From the NCBI RefSeq assembly GCF_020616515.1, contig NZ_CP085135.1, positions 1,736,001 to 1,800,000 of the forward strand: a stretch of 64,000 bases of DNA. Direction: 5' to 3'. This stretch comes from Mesorhizobium sp. PAMC28654. Lineage in GTDB: Bacteria > Pseudomonadota > Alphaproteobacteria > Rhizobiales > Rhizobiaceae. The translations under genes and the position numbers were made by a program. The notes under the pieces are model-generated. The model had not been told where the DNA came from. It saw only the letters and a list, made by a program, of their open reading frames with translations, and searched no databases. Of this stretch, positions 28,296 through 37,096 are shown in pieces (within the stretch, counting starts at the first letter, position 1; every line of letters starts with the position of its first letter).

Positions 28296-29483
28296 TTACC
28301 TCTCCACCAGCGCCATTTTGGCGTTGAACCAGTTCATGAACGCCGAGGTCAGCAGACTGATGCCCAGATAGATGACCATCCAGATCGCTATGACCTCGAT
28401 CGCCTGTCCGGTCTGGTTCATCACGGTGCCGCCGGTCGAAACCAGATCGGGATAGCCGATGGCGACCGCAAGCGACGAGTTCTTGGTCAGGTTGAGATAC
28501 TGGCTGGTCAGCGGCGGAATAATGATGCGCATCGCCTGGGGCACGATCACCAGCCGCAACGCCTGCCCGGGGCGAATGCCCAGTGCGAATGACGCCTCGC
28601 TCTGCCCCTTGTTGACGCCCAGGATGCCGGCCCGCACGATTTCGGCGATGAAGGCGGCGGTATAGAAGGAAAGCGCAAGATAGAGCGACAGGAATTCGGG
28701 CTTGACCTGAAAGCCGCCGGACAGATTGAACGTAGACTGCTTCGGCATGTCGAAGCTCAGCGGGAAACCGCTGAGCGCAAAGGCGAGAAGCGGCAATCCC
28801 AGGACAAGCGCGGCGGACGTCCAGAATACCGGAAATTGCTGGCCCGTCACCATCTGCCGCTGATGCGCCTTGCGGGCGACAAACCACGCCATGGCGATGC
28901 CGAGAACCAGCGCGACCAAGATCAGCCAGGAGCCTTCGCCCCAGACGAACTTGGGGAAGTAAAATCCGCGACTGTTGAGAAACGAGCCGAATGGCAGATG
29001 AATGCTTGCCTTGGGCAAGGGCAGCACGGAAAGCACGCCGAAATACCAGAAGAAAATCACCAGCAGCGGCGGGATGTTGCGGAAGGTCTCGACGTAGACC
29101 GTACAGATCTTCCTGATCAGCCAGTTTTTGGAGAGCCGGCCAACGCCAACCAAAAACCCAATGATCGAGGCCGTTATGATGCCGGCCGCGGCAACGATGA
29201 GCGTGTTGATCAGGCCGACGACAAGGGCGCGGCGATAAGTGTCGTCCGATGTGTAGGGAATGGCGCTGTCACCGATGTCGAAACCGGCGCGGCCGCCCAG
29301 GAAGGCGAAACCAGAGGCAATGTTGGAACGCTTCAGATTGTCGGCAGTGTTGCCGACGATCCACCAGATCAGAAATGCCAGCGCCCCGACGAGCACCAGC
29401 TGAACCACGAAGCTTCGGACTTTCGGGTTGTTTATGAATGAGCCGCGACTGCTGTCCTCGCGAAGGATTTCCTGCGATGCCAT
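28296..29483 (-). CDS. aapQ: General L-amino-acid ABC transporter permease AapQ
   Basis: A 395-residue integral membrane protein, the larger-loop partner of AapM, with N-terminal helices ([19 protein letters not shown]), a periplasmic insert rich in Gly/Ser/Pro, and the C-terminal permease domain with the EAA-type loop ([20 protein letters not shown]). It forms the channel with AapM. The stop is four bases before the aapM start, and the gene is 65 bases downstream of aapJ, behind a strong hairpin. Confidence 0.95.
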   Translation of the reverse strand: MASQEILREDSSRGSFINNPKVRSFVVQLVLVGALAFLIWWIVGNTADNLKRSNIASGFAFLGGRAGFDIGDSAIPYTSDDTYRRALVVGLINTLIVAAAGIITASIIGFLVGVGRLSKNWLIRKICTVYVETFRNIPPLLVIFFWYFGVLSVLPLPKASIHLPFGSFLNSRGFYFPKFVWGEGSWLILVALVLGIAMAWFVARKAHQRQMVTGQQFPVFWTSAALVLGLPLLAFALSGFPLSFDMPKQSTFNLSGGFQVKPEFLSLYLALSFYTAAFIAEIVRAGILGVNKGQSEASFALGIRPGQALRLVIVPQAMRIIIPPLTSQYLNLTKNSSLAVAIGYPDLVSTGGTVMNQTGQAIEVIAIWMVIYLGISLLTSAFMNWFNAKMALVER

Positions 29484-29507
29484 TCAACCATCCTCTGAAA
29501 AGAGAGA

Positions 29508-29534
29508 CCGGAAGGCAGGGAGCCTGCCTTCCGG
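29508..29534 (-). terminator. Perfect 12-bp hairpin between aapJ and aapQ
   Basis: CCGGAAGGCAGG, the loop CTC (reverse strand) and CCTGCCTTCCGG form an uninterrupted stem 13 bases after the aapJ stop, followed by a short T/C-rich tract. This is typical of hairpins that stabilise the binding-protein mRNA or let only part of transcription pass to the permease genes. Confidence 0.78.
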
Positions 29535-29547
29535 ATCACATTTTCTA

Positions 29548-30576
29548 TCAGCGGATCGGCGGAGCGTATTGCAGGCCACCCTTGGTCCACAGCGCGTTGA
29601 TGCCGCGCGCGATCTTCAGCGGGCTGCCTGAACCGACATTGCGTTCGAACAGCTCGCCGTAGTTGCCCACCGCCTTGACGATGTTGACGACCCAGTCATT
29701 GGACACGCCGAGATCGGTTCCGATCTTGGTGTCCGCCTCCTGGCCAAGCACGCGCTTGATCTCGGGATTCGTCGAGTTCTTCATCTCGTCGACATTGGCC
29801 TGGGTGATGCCGAGTTCCTCGGCGTCCAGGAGCGCGAAATAGGTCCACTTTACAATATGATACCACTGGTCGTCGCCCTGGCGCACGGCTGGTCCGAGCG
29901 GCTCCTTCGAGATGATCTCCGGCAGCACGACGTGGTCCGCGGGCGAGGCAAGCGTCAGGCGGAGACCGTAGAGGCCAGACTGATCCGTGGTGTAGACGTC
30001 GCAACGGCCGGCATCATAAGCGGCGTTGGTTTCCTCAAAGCTTTTGAAGACGACGGGATTGTATTCCATCTTGTTCGCCTTGAAATAGTCGGCGAGGTTC
30101 AGTTCGGTGGTGGTGCCGGTCTGCACGCAAATGGCGGCTCCGGAAAGCTGCAGCGCCGAGTTCACACCCGGCAGCTTCTTGGCGTTGATCATGAAGCCCT
30201 GGCCGTCATAATAGGTGACGCCGGCGAAGTTCAGGCCGAGTGCGGTATCACGATTGATGGTCCAGGTGGTGTTGCGCGACAGCAGGTCAACCTCGCCCGA
30301 CTGCAGGGCGGTGAACCGCACGTCGGCGCTGAGTGGCGTAAACTTCACCTTGGTGCTGTCACCGAAGACGGCAGCCGCCACGGCGCGGCAAAAGTCGGCA
30401 TCGAGCCCCTTCCAGTCACCCTTGTCGTCAGGCGCGGAAAAACCGGCAAGACCGGTCGAGACGCCGCACTGGATAAAGCCCTTCGCCTTGACGTCGGCGA
30501 GCGTGCTGGCGGACGCGGCCGAAGCCATCAATCCAAGCGCGGCGGTTCCAAGAATGCCGATTGCAATGTGTTTCAT
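29548..30576 (-). CDS. aapJ: General L-amino-acid ABC transporter, periplasmic binding protein
   Basis: A 342-residue solute-binding protein of the family 3 (polar amino acid) type with a Sec signal peptide (MKHIAIGILGTAALGLMASA, cleavage near ASA-STL). It has the family signature GFSAPDDKGDWKGLDADFCR and the ligand-site region FTALQSGEVDLLSRNTTWT. It captures L-amino acids in the periplasm and hands them to AapQM. I start at ATG 30576 because it gives a normal signal peptide; the longer frame to 30708 is unlikely. First gene of the operon. Confidence 0.95.
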   Translation of the reverse strand: MKHIAIGILGTAALGLMASAASASTLADVKAKGFIQCGVSTGLAGFSAPDDKGDWKGLDADFCRAVAAAVFGDSTKVKFTPLSADVRFTALQSGEVDLLSRNTTWTINRDTALGLNFAGVTYYDGQGFMINAKKLPGVNSALQLSGAAICVQTGTTTELNLADYFKANKMEYNPVVFKSFEETNAAYDAGRCDVYTTDQSGLYGLRLTLASPADHVVLPEIISKEPLGPAVRQGDDQWYHIVKWTYFALLDAEELGITQANVDEMKNSTNPEIKRVLGQEADTKIGTDLGVSNDWVVNIVKAVGNYGELFERNVGSGSPLKIARGINALWTKGGLQYAPPIR

Positions 30577-31003
30577 GATCCACAGACCCTTTTCTGTTTT
30601 TTCAGGCAAACCCTGTTCTTTTTCCCGTGTGAACGCAGCTCCCATTCCAGCCCATTTCCGGAACCCCGCATCGTAACCGACGCGCCGCCTTTTGCTCACA
30701 AAATGCATCGAAGGCGATTATTCTTGTGAGGTCAAGGGAAATGACCGAATCCGAAAGAGTTTGAAAACCAATCGCCTGAAATGCCCGAATTGCAGACAAA
30801 CGCGCCAGAGAATTGGTCACCAGAGCCAAAAAAGTCGGCAAAGTTCAGGCTAGGCAAATCCGCTGCGTACTTCTCGCAACCTAGGTTCCAGAACCGCAGC
30901 GTTACGGGCCTGCCCAGGGATGGATTGGCCCGTCCGGGCTGCCGCTTAGTGGATAAATCATCGCCGTGCTTCGAGCAGGGCCCGCGGCCGAGAAAGTCTC
31001 GCT
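30577..31003. other. Intergenic region upstream of aapJ
   Basis: About 430 bases between DUF2182 (ends 31004) and aapJ. It must hold the aap promoter, but I found no clear -35/-10 pair, no sigma-54 site and no gene. The only open frames are poor in coding signal. Confidence 0.4.
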
Positions 31004-31840
31004 TCAGAGAGCCCCTACGAGAAACCATGCGCCGACTGCCGCCATAAGCGCCCCGGAAACGCGCGCGATCAGCTGGCCGGCGGGGACGACCTTCTCCAGC
31101 AGGACGAGGAAGGCAATGCCGGCGATCCACAACACGTTCATGACGCCGCCGACAAACAGAAGGGCCATCAGCGCCCAGCAGCAGCCGAGGCAATAGGCGC
31201 CATGATCCATGCCGAGCCGGAGCGCGCCGAGCGGGGTCGATCGGAACCCGCCACGACCCGCCAGGAAGGCGATCGGCGCCTGGCATTGTCGCAGGCAGGC
31301 GCCCTTTATAGGCGTCCATTGGTAAAGGCCGGCGGCGATCAGGATGAGGCCGCCGAGTATCCGGCTGTCGGCCGCCATCGCCGGATCCAGTAGGGCGAGG
31401 CGCGCCAGGAGCCACTGCGCGCCGGTCGCAGCGATGCTGAAGGCGACCCAGACGAGCAGATAGCCGCTGAAAAACCACATGGTGGATGCTATCGGCTGGC
31501 CACTCGCCTGGGCCTTGCGGCCGACGCCTGCGTAAAGCAACAGCATCGGCGCGACCGATGGCGTCATCATGCCGACCATCATCACGGCCCACATCGCGAA
31601 GGTGAAGGCGAAATCGGCCGGCGACCACGCCTGGAACGCAGGCGCCATCGCAGCGCCCATATCCATGCCGGACATGTCCATGCCCGTCATATCCGTGCCT
31701 GCGTCCCGCGGCCCCGGCACTGCCATATGGGTGGCGAGCCACAACACATAGGCCCAGGCGGCCGCGGCAATGACAAAGAGCGATGCCGCGACGACCGCGC
31801 GATCGCGCCGCAGCAACGTCTCGAGGGTTGTGTCGCTCAT
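31004..31840 (-). CDS. DUF2182 multi-pass membrane protein with a Met-rich loop
   Basis: A 278-residue integral membrane protein with about seven helices and the DUF2182 core (AFTFAMWAVMMVGMMTPSVA) and later HGAYCLGCCWALMALLFVGG. After the first helix a loop at about residues 51-65 (MTGMDMSGMDMGAAM) is rich in Met and Asp and reads like a copper-binding surface. COG5486 lists such proteins as predicted metal-binding membrane proteins; no transport activity is proven to my knowledge. ATG 31840 follows the DUF1326 stop by four bases, so both come from one mRNA. Confidence 0.88.
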   Translation of the reverse strand: MSDTTLETLLRRDRAVVAASLFVIAAAAWAYVLWLATHMAVPGPRDAGTDMTGMDMSGMDMGAAMAPAFQAWSPADFAFTFAMWAVMMVGMMTPSVAPMLLLYAGVGRKAQASGQPIASTMWFFSGYLLVWVAFSIAATGAQWLLARLALLDPAMAADSRILGGLILIAAGLYQWTPIKGACLRQCQAPIAFLAGRGGFRSTPLGALRLGMDHGAYCLGCCWALMALLFVGGVMNVLWIAGIAFLVLLEKVVPAGQLIARVSGALMAAVGAWFLVGAL

Positions 31841-31844
31841 GGCG

Positions 31845-32480
31845 TCAATGCACGACGCCGCTCTGCGAGAGATGGATATCGGCGAAGTGACTGTGGGAGT
31901 CCGCCAACTCGAAACGGATCGGTCCGCTCGCCTTGCTCCAGCCGCGCCCAGCCTCGGCGAGGGAATATTCGAAGCCGTGCGGGATGTCGATGCGCACGCG
32001 ATGCTCGGCGCCGGTGACCGGATTCGTGATCGGCTCGCCATGACCATCGGTCACGCCGAGCACCTTCAACCTGCCGGTGCGCGCATTGACGTCGACCTCG
32101 AAATCGATGGCGGCGAAAATCGGATCATGGACCTTTTCAAAGGTGGTGGAGAAGACCTGGAATATTGTGGCGCCGGGTTCGGTGTCCTGGCCGGTGAGAA
32201 TGCGAAGCAGCGCTCCGCGCTGCGGCTCGGTCGCCCGATGGTCGACAACCACCGCGGCTTCGCCCTTGCCTTCATGGATGGCGCCCGGCCAGCGAAAAAT
32301 GCCGGCAAACCGCAAGCCGTCCAGTTTTGTATCGCCGTGATGACCCCGCTCGATTTCCATGCCAACGACCGCCTGACATGAGCCGTATGTCGGCAATGCG
32401 TTGAACTGGCATGGGCAGCCATAAGCGCAGTTGCAGTTGACGAACTCGCGAGCCTTTATCATCCATTTAACGTCGGACAT
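31845..32480 (-). CDS. DUF1326 cysteine-rich cytoplasmic protein
   Basis: A 211-residue soluble protein with the DUF1326 signature near its N terminus: NCNCAYGCPCQFNALPTYGS, with Cys at about 16, 18, 22, 24 and 35, fit to bind a soft metal such as copper or zinc. It has no signal or membrane helix. DUF1326 and DUF2182 genes occur side by side in many proteobacteria, but the process is not described to my knowledge. I start at ATG 32480, where the CxC block sits near the N terminus. It is first of the two-gene unit. Confidence 0.87.
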   Translation of the reverse strand: MSDVKWMIKAREFVNCNCAYGCPCQFNALPTYGSCQAVVGMEIERGHHGDTKLDGLRFAGIFRWPGAIHEGKGEAAVVVDHRATEPQRGALLRILTGQDTEPGATIFQVFSTTFEKVHDPIFAAIDFEVDVNARTGRLKVLGVTDGHGEPITNPVTGAEHRVRIDIPHGFEYSLAEAGRGWSKASGPIRFELADSHSHFADIHLSQSGVVH

Positions 32481-32808
32481 GGCGTCCCTCCCTTGGCTGT
32501 GTTCATCCTCTTTCTGTAAGCAAGATGCCAGCATTGCGGGGAACCGCTATTACGGCCGGAATGGCCGGCTGCGTTGATCATGGCGACCCGGCAATGACCT
32601 CGTATTAGACAACCATTATATATCCTTCTCCATTGTCTTGATAGCCCGATCGTCCGAGAGGACTGCGGCATCCATCAGTGCCGCGATAGCGATCCGGCCT
32701 GTCGTGACCAATTGGCACATTCGAAGTCATTCGCGTGGCGGAGCCCGGCTGTTGCGCGGCCAATGGCGCCGCACTATGGCTAGCCTCTCATCAAAGGGCA
32801 TGGAACAA
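32481..32808. other. Divergent intergenic region DUF1326 / metC
   Basis: About 330 bases carrying promoters for both genes. I looked for a SAM riboswitch before metC and saw none. The metC frame is open upstream (ATG 32776 and 32638), but that part has poor coding character. Confidence 0.4.
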
Positions 32809-34038
32809 ATGGCAAAAGACGGCAGCGAAATGGGCATCAACACGCGGCTTGCCCACTCAGGCAACAATCCGCACGACTATTTCGGCTTCGTCAATCCGCC
32901 GGTGGTGCACGCTTCGACGGTGCTTTTTCCCAACGCCGCGACGATGGCGGGGCGAAGCCAGAAATACACCTATGGCACGCGCGCGACGCCGACCACCGAC
33001 GCTCTCGCCCAGGCAATCGACGCGCTGGAAGGCTCGGCGGGCACAATCATGGTTCCGTCGGGCCTCGCGGCGGTCACCATTCCGCTGCTGGCGTTCGTGT
33101 CGGGAGGCGACCATATCCTGATCGTCGATTCCGTCTATCACCCGACCCGCAATTTCGCCGACACGATGTTGAAGAGAATGGGCGTCGAGGTCGAGTACTA
33201 CGACCCTCATGTCGGCGCCGGCATCACGGCCCTGATCAAGCCCAACACCAAGGTCGTCTTCACGGAATCCCCTGCCTCCAACACATTCGAGATGCAGGAC
33301 ATCCCGGCCATCGCCAAGGCAGCACATGCCGCGGGCGCCGTCGTCATGATGGACAACACCTGGGCGACACCTTTGTACTTCCGTCCCCTCGATCATGGCG
33401 TCGACATCTCGATCCATGCGGCGACGAAATATCCCGCCGGGCATTCCGACGTTCTGCTCGGCACCGTGTCGGCCAACGAGGCGTGCTGGGAGCAGCTGCG
33501 CGAGACGTTCTTCACGCTGGGCTGCTGTGCTGGACCAGACGACGTCTACCAGGTGCTGCGCGGCCTGCGCACCATGGGAGTGCGACTGGAGCACCATCAG
33601 CGCAGCGCCCTTGCCGTCGCCAACTGGCTTGAAGGCCAGGCAGGCGTGGCACGCGTCCTCCATCCCGCACTTCCCAGCCATCCGGATCACGCACTCTGGA
33701 AGCGCGATTTCTCGGGAGCAAGCGGTGTCTTCTCGATCGTGCTTGCCGGCGGCGGACAGGCCCAGCAACACGCTCTTCTCGACGCACTGCAGATCTTTGG
33801 CCTTGGCTATTCATGGGGTGGCTATGAGAGCCTGGCGGTGCCCGTCTGGCTCGGCGACCGCGTCGTTGCCAAGGGCCCCTATGATGGCCCGCTCATCCGC
33901 CTGCAAATCGGGCTCGAGGATGTCGAGGATCTGAAGGCCGACCTGGCGCGCGGGCTGGCCGCGGCGGCGGCGGCCAGACCGAGGCGTCGGCTTGCCGAAC
34001 AGATTCAGCAAGCCGACGCAACCTGCCGGAAAGGTTGA
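32809..34038 (+). CDS. metC: Cystathionine beta-lyase
   Basis: A 409-residue PLP enzyme of the Cys/Met metabolism family that cleaves cystathionine to homocysteine, pyruvate and ammonia. It has the pyridoxal Lys at about 207 (SIHAATKYPAGHSD), the N-terminal YTYGTRATPTTDAL block and the late GYSWGGYESL, typical of MetC rather than MetB. I start at ATG 32809 with AAAGGG about ten bases upstream; ATGs at 32776 and 32638 are alternatives. It is divergent from the DUF1326 pair and has its own promoter region. Confidence 0.92.
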   Translation: MAKDGSEMGINTRLAHSGNNPHDYFGFVNPPVVHASTVLFPNAATMAGRSQKYTYGTRATPTTDALAQAIDALEGSAGTIMVPSGLAAVTIPLLAFVSGGDHILIVDSVYHPTRNFADTMLKRMGVEVEYYDPHVGAGITALIKPNTKVVFTESPASNTFEMQDIPAIAKAAHAAGAVVMMDNTWATPLYFRPLDHGVDISIHAATKYPAGHSDVLLGTVSANEACWEQLRETFFTLGCCAGPDDVYQVLRGLRTMGVRLEHHQRSALAVANWLEGQAGVARVLHPALPSHPDHALWKRDFSGASGVFSIVLAGGGQAQQHALLDALQIFGLGYSWGGYESLAVPVWLGDRVVAKGPYDGPLIRLQIGLEDVEDLKADLARGLAAAAAARPRRRLAEQIQQADATCRKG

Positions 34039-34105
34039 TGAAACGCCGGCGAAGGCCGCATCCGCCATCCCGATGCGTAGCTGACCCCGCGCAATATTGT
34101 TCTCT

Positions 34106-34144
34106 GAAGTTGGGATTTTCCAGATCGATTTGGCTTTCAACTTC
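34106..34144. repeat. Inverted repeat before the HPP-CBS gene
   Basis: GAAGTTG (34106-34112) and CAACTTC (34138-34144) are exact complements around 25 bases that hold a smaller partial dyad. CGCGCAAT occurs on both sides (34088-34095 and 34153-34160). It could be an operator or a hairpin in the leader. Confidence 0.5.
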
Positions 34145-34206
34145 CGGGATATCGCGCAATGCAGTGCGATCATTCCCACCTGACTTCGCAAGGGTCTCAG
34201 CCTGTC

Positions 34207-35292
34207 ATGGCCTTCCGCCTTTTTGTTCCCATTCTTGCCGGCGCCACCCTGCGCGAGCGCATTGTCGCTTGCATCGGCGCCATGATTGGCATTGCGCTTA
34301 CGGGGGCAATCAGCGGCCTGACGCTTGGCAGCGGTCCGCATATACCACTGCTCGTGGCGCCGATGGGGGCGTCCGCCGTGCTGTTGTTCGCGGTGCCGGC
34401 AAGTCCCTTGGCGCAGCCCTGGTCGATCATCGGCGGCAACACGATATCGGCGCTGGTGGGCGTGATCGTCGTGCATTTCGTGCACGAGCCCGTTCTTGCC
34501 ACCGGCATTGCCGTGGCGCTGGCCATTGCCGCCATGTCGTTCGCGCGCTGCCTGCATCCGCCGGGCGGAGCCGCAGCCTTGACCGCGGTGTTCGGCGGAC
34601 CAGCCGTCATCAGCGCGGGCTTCCTGTTCCCGTTCGTGCCGGTGGCGGTGAACTCCATATTGCTGGTCGCGCTCGGCTACGGTTTCCATAAACTCACACG
34701 GCGCAATTATCCGCATGTGCCCGGCCCTGTTCCGACAAGCAGCCACGGCACGATCGATCCACCGGCGCAATTGCGCGTCGGCTTCCGGTCCGAGGATATT
34801 GACGCGGCACTCGGCGCACTCGACGAGACCTTCGACATTGATCGCAACGATCTCGATCGGCTTCTGCGGCAGGTCGAATTGCAGGCGATGGTGCGCGCGC
34901 ACAAGACCTTGCTATGCGAGGACATCATGTCGCGCGATGTGATTTCGGTCGACGAGCACACATCCGCCGATGCGGCGCGCCAGTTGCTGCTCGACCACAA
35001 CATCCGCGCGCTGCCCGTTATCAATGCCGAAGCAAAGCTGGCCGGAACCATCGGGCTGCGTGAACTTGCGATGGCCGTCGGCTCGGTCGGACCCCTGATA
35101 TCGCCAGCGGCGACCGCCGCGGCCAGCTCGGCCGCCATGGGACTGTTGCCTGTGCTCACCGACGGCCGCAGCCACGCGGTGATCATCGTCGATGATGAGA
35201 GGCATGTCCTTGGCCTGATCACCCAGACCGATCTCCTCGCGGCAACGGCACGGCTGCAAAATACGGACGGGCCATCGGCGGAAGCGGTATAA
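34207..35292 (+). CDS. HPP family membrane protein with C-terminal CBS domains
   Basis: A 361-residue protein. The N-terminal half (about 1-155) has four predicted helices and the HPP motif ARCLHPPGGAAALTAVFGG, placing it in the HPP family of inner-membrane proteins (some are nitrite channels in plants; bacterial roles are unclear). A linker leads to two CBS domains (about 235-355; EDIMSRDVISVDEHTSADAA and LGLITQTDLLAA) that bind adenine nucleotides and probably gate the membrane part. ATG 34207 is preferred over ATG 34159. It lies about 90 bases before an ECF sigma gene. Confidence 0.9.
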   Translation: MAFRLFVPILAGATLRERIVACIGAMIGIALTGAISGLTLGSGPHIPLLVAPMGASAVLLFAVPASPLAQPWSIIGGNTISALVGVIVVHFVHEPVLATGIAVALAIAAMSFARCLHPPGGAAALTAVFGGPAVISAGFLFPFVPVAVNSILLVALGYGFHKLTRRNYPHVPGPVPTSSHGTIDPPAQLRVGFRSEDIDAALGALDETFDIDRNDLDRLLRQVELQAMVRAHKTLLCEDIMSRDVISVDEHTSADAARQLLLDHNIRALPVINAEAKLAGTIGLRELAMAVGSVGPLISPAATAAASSAAMGLLPVLTDGRSHAVIIVDDERHVLGLITQTDLLAATARLQNTDGPSAEAV

Positions 35293-35334
35293 CAGGCGCC
35301 GCCGCTTGCTGAATGACACTCAGCAATGGTGATC

Positions 35335-35365
35335 GGGAACCTTTCCCTGGAAAGGACATCCAATG
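35335..35365 (+). promoter_or_regulatory. ECF promoter copy 1, before the sigma gene
   Basis: GGGAAC-N-TTTCCC-N10-ATCCAATG. GGAAC fits the -35 element of many ECF sigma factors, and ATCCAATG is the candidate -10 at correct distance. The same sequence, with identical spacing, lies before the DUF4142 gene, so both are probably read by the sigma factor encoded here. Confidence 0.8.
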
Positions 35366-35385
35366 TCCCGATGAGGAGATTGGCC

Positions 35386-36075
35386 ATGCCTGTAGTCCAC
35401 GCGGCACCGCCCGACGCCGCCAATTCGGCCGACATGCAACTTGTCCGCCGCGCCCTGGCGCGCGAGGGCGATGCATTCCGCACGATCATGAAGACCTACA
35501 ACCAGAGGCTCTATCGCATCGCACGAGGTGTCGTGCGAAACGACGGCGAAGCCGAGGATATCGTCCAGGAGGCCTATGTCCGGGCCTTTGCCCACCTTGA
35601 GGCCTTTCGCGGCGCGTCCTCGCTCAGCACATGGTTGTCCCGCATCGTCATCAACGAGGCACTCGGCCGCCTGCGCAAGCGGCGGCGAACGGCCGCGCGG
35701 GCCGTGCAGGAAGCACAGCTCCACCATGCCGAGATCATCCAGTTTCCCCTCAACACCAGCGACGATCCGGAGCGGACAATGGCGCAACGGCAGATCCTGC
35801 TGCTTGTCGAACGAGCCACTGACAATCTCCCCGATGTCTATCGGACGGTGTTCGTCGCGAGAGTCATCGAAGGCCTGAGCATCGACGACACCGCCGAATT
35901 GCTGGGCGTGCGGCCTGAAACCGTCAAGACGCGGCTGCACCGCGCCCGTGTCCTGGTGCGCAAGGCGCTGGATGACCAGATCGGTCCGGTTCTTCTCGAT
36001 GCCTTCCCCTTCGCCGGACGTCGCTGCGAAAGACTGACCACGGCAGTGATGACGCGGCTCGGCTTTCCCGACTGA
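35386..36075 (+). CDS. ECF-type RNA polymerase sigma factor
   Basis: A 229-residue extracytoplasmic-function sigma factor. Region 2 (about 25-100) has AEDIVQEAYVRAFAHLEAFR and STWLSRIVINEALGRLRKRR; region 4 (about 145-205) has PDVYRTVFVARVIEGLSIDD and RPETVKTRLHRARVLVRKAL as the -35-binding helix-turn-helix. GAGGAG lies seven bases before ATG 35386. There is no neighbouring anti-sigma gene. The promoter copy upstream suggests autoactivation, and the second copy drives DUF4142 and probably the cupredoxin. The activating signal is unknown. Confidence 0.93.
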   Translation: MPVVHAAPPDAANSADMQLVRRALAREGDAFRTIMKTYNQRLYRIARGVVRNDGEAEDIVQEAYVRAFAHLEAFRGASSLSTWLSRIVINEALGRLRKRRRTAARAVQEAQLHHAEIIQFPLNTSDDPERTMAQRQILLLVERATDNLPDVYRTVFVARVIEGLSIDDTAELLGVRPETVKTRLHRARVLVRKALDDQIGPVLLDAFPFAGRRCERLTTAVMTRLGFPD

Positions 36076-36095
36076 TCGGCGCGTTGATTTTTTCG

Positions 36096-36126
36096 GGGAA
36101 CTTTTCCCGCAACCCAGCATCCAATG
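36096..36126 (+). promoter_or_regulatory. ECF promoter copy 2, before the DUF4142 gene
   Basis: GGGAAC-N-TTTCCC-N10-ATCCAATG with the same spacing as copy 1 at 35335-35365; the ten-base spacers share little, which shows that the conserved blocks are functional and not recent duplication. The ATG inside the last block (36124-36126) is not a start. Confidence 0.82.
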
Positions 36127-36183
36127 ACCGTCAACTGCAAACGATCCCGATGCCGTTCTGGCATTCGGGCCAAGGAGGTTCTC

Positions 36184-36708
36184 ATGCCTATTCGCTCGAC
36201 CGCGGCATTGGCCGCGCTTTTCCTGCTTGGCGCCGCCCCCCTGGCGCAAGCCGCCGACAAGCCCACCGACCCGCAGATCGCCCACATCGCCTACACGGCA
36301 GGTGTCCTCGACGTCGAGGCAGCCAAGCAGGCCCTCAAGAAATCGAAGAACAAGGAGGTTCTCGATTTCGCCAAGGACATGGTTCGCGACCACGAGGCGG
36401 TCAACAAGCAGGCGGTTGAACTGGTCAAGAAGCTCAAGGTCACGCCCGAGGACAACGACACCAGCAAGGCGCTGACCAAGGCGGCGGCCGAGGAACGGGC
36501 CAAGCTCGCCAAGCTCAGGGGCGCGGGCTTCGACAAGGCCTATGTCGACAATGAGGTCGCCTACCACAAGCAGGTGAACGGCGCGCTTGAAACAGTGCTG
36601 ATCCCGTCGGCCAGCAATGCCGAGCTCAAGAGCCTGCTGGAAACCGGCCTGAAGATATTCCAGGGCCATGAACAACATGCCGAGCATATTGCCGGCATGC
36701 TGAAGTAA
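36184..36708 (+). CDS. DUF4142 secreted helical protein
   Basis: A 174-residue exported protein with a Sec signal (STAALAALFLLGAAPLAQAA). The mature part is a DUF4142 domain: long charged helices (EVLDFAKDMVRDHEAVNKQA, YHKQVNGALETVLIPSASNA) related to ferritin-like bundles, ending in HEQHAEHIAGMLK. The function of DUF4142 is not established; a stress or metal role is often suggested. AAGGAGG lies before ATG 36184. It is downstream of ECF promoter copy 2 and 11 bases before a cupredoxin gene, so both likely belong to the sigma regulon. Confidence 0.9.
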   Translation: MPIRSTAALAALFLLGAAPLAQAADKPTDPQIAHIAYTAGVLDVEAAKQALKKSKNKEVLDFAKDMVRDHEAVNKQAVELVKKLKVTPEDNDTSKALTKAAAEERAKLAKLRGAGFDKAYVDNEVAYHKQVNGALETVLIPSASNAELKSLLETGLKIFQGHEQHAEHIAGMLK

Positions 36709-36719
36709 GGACAGTCCCA

Positions 36720-37028
36720 ATGTCGAAACGGCATCCGTGGATCGCATTGGCACTGGCTATGGGTGCCCTGCCCGCGCAGGCTGAAACCATCCAGGTCACG
36801 ATCGACAAGCTGGTCTTTTCACCGGCAACCGTCGAGGCCAAGGTCGGCGACACGATTGTATGGGTCAACAAGGACGTTTTTGCCCATACCGCGACCGTCA
36901 ACGGTGACTGGGACGTGATCATCCCGCCGAAAAAGTCGGCGAGCCTGACCCTGAAGAAGGTGGAATCGGTCGACTACTCCTGCCGCTTCCATCCCAATAT
37001 GAAAGGCCACGTGACGGTAACGCCCTGA
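36720..37028 (+). CDS. Cupredoxin (blue-copper-like) secreted protein
   Basis: A 102-residue small periplasmic protein with a short signal peptide (PWIALALAMGALPAQAE). The plastocyanin/amicyanin-like fold shows the copper ligands His (VFAHTATVNG) and the C-terminal Cys-His-Met set in VDYSCRFHPNMKGHVTV. It would carry one electron or bind copper in the periplasm. It is 11 bases after DUF4142 and thus probably under the same ECF promoter. The electron partner is not visible. Confidence 0.92.
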   Translation: MSKRHPWIALALAMGALPAQAETIQVTIDKLVFSPATVEAKVGDTIVWVNKDVFAHTATVNGDWDVIIPPKKSASLTLKKVESVDYSCRFHPNMKGHVTVTP

Positions 37029-37096
37029 GCACGGCGTCGCGTTCGGCGTCGGAGTGGGAAACCATCTTCGGCGTCGCTTCGCCTGGCAATATGTCA

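Noticed and set aside
32481..32808. Possible SAM riboswitch before metC
   Set aside because: I could not form the conserved core of SAM-II or related classes from the sequence.
33811..34902. Reverse-strand frame over metC and HPP-CBS
   Set aside because: Antisense shadow; no family pattern.
35320..36753. Long reverse-strand frame over the sigma and DUF4142 genes
   Set aside because: Antisense of three well-supported genes and their promoters; low-complexity translation.
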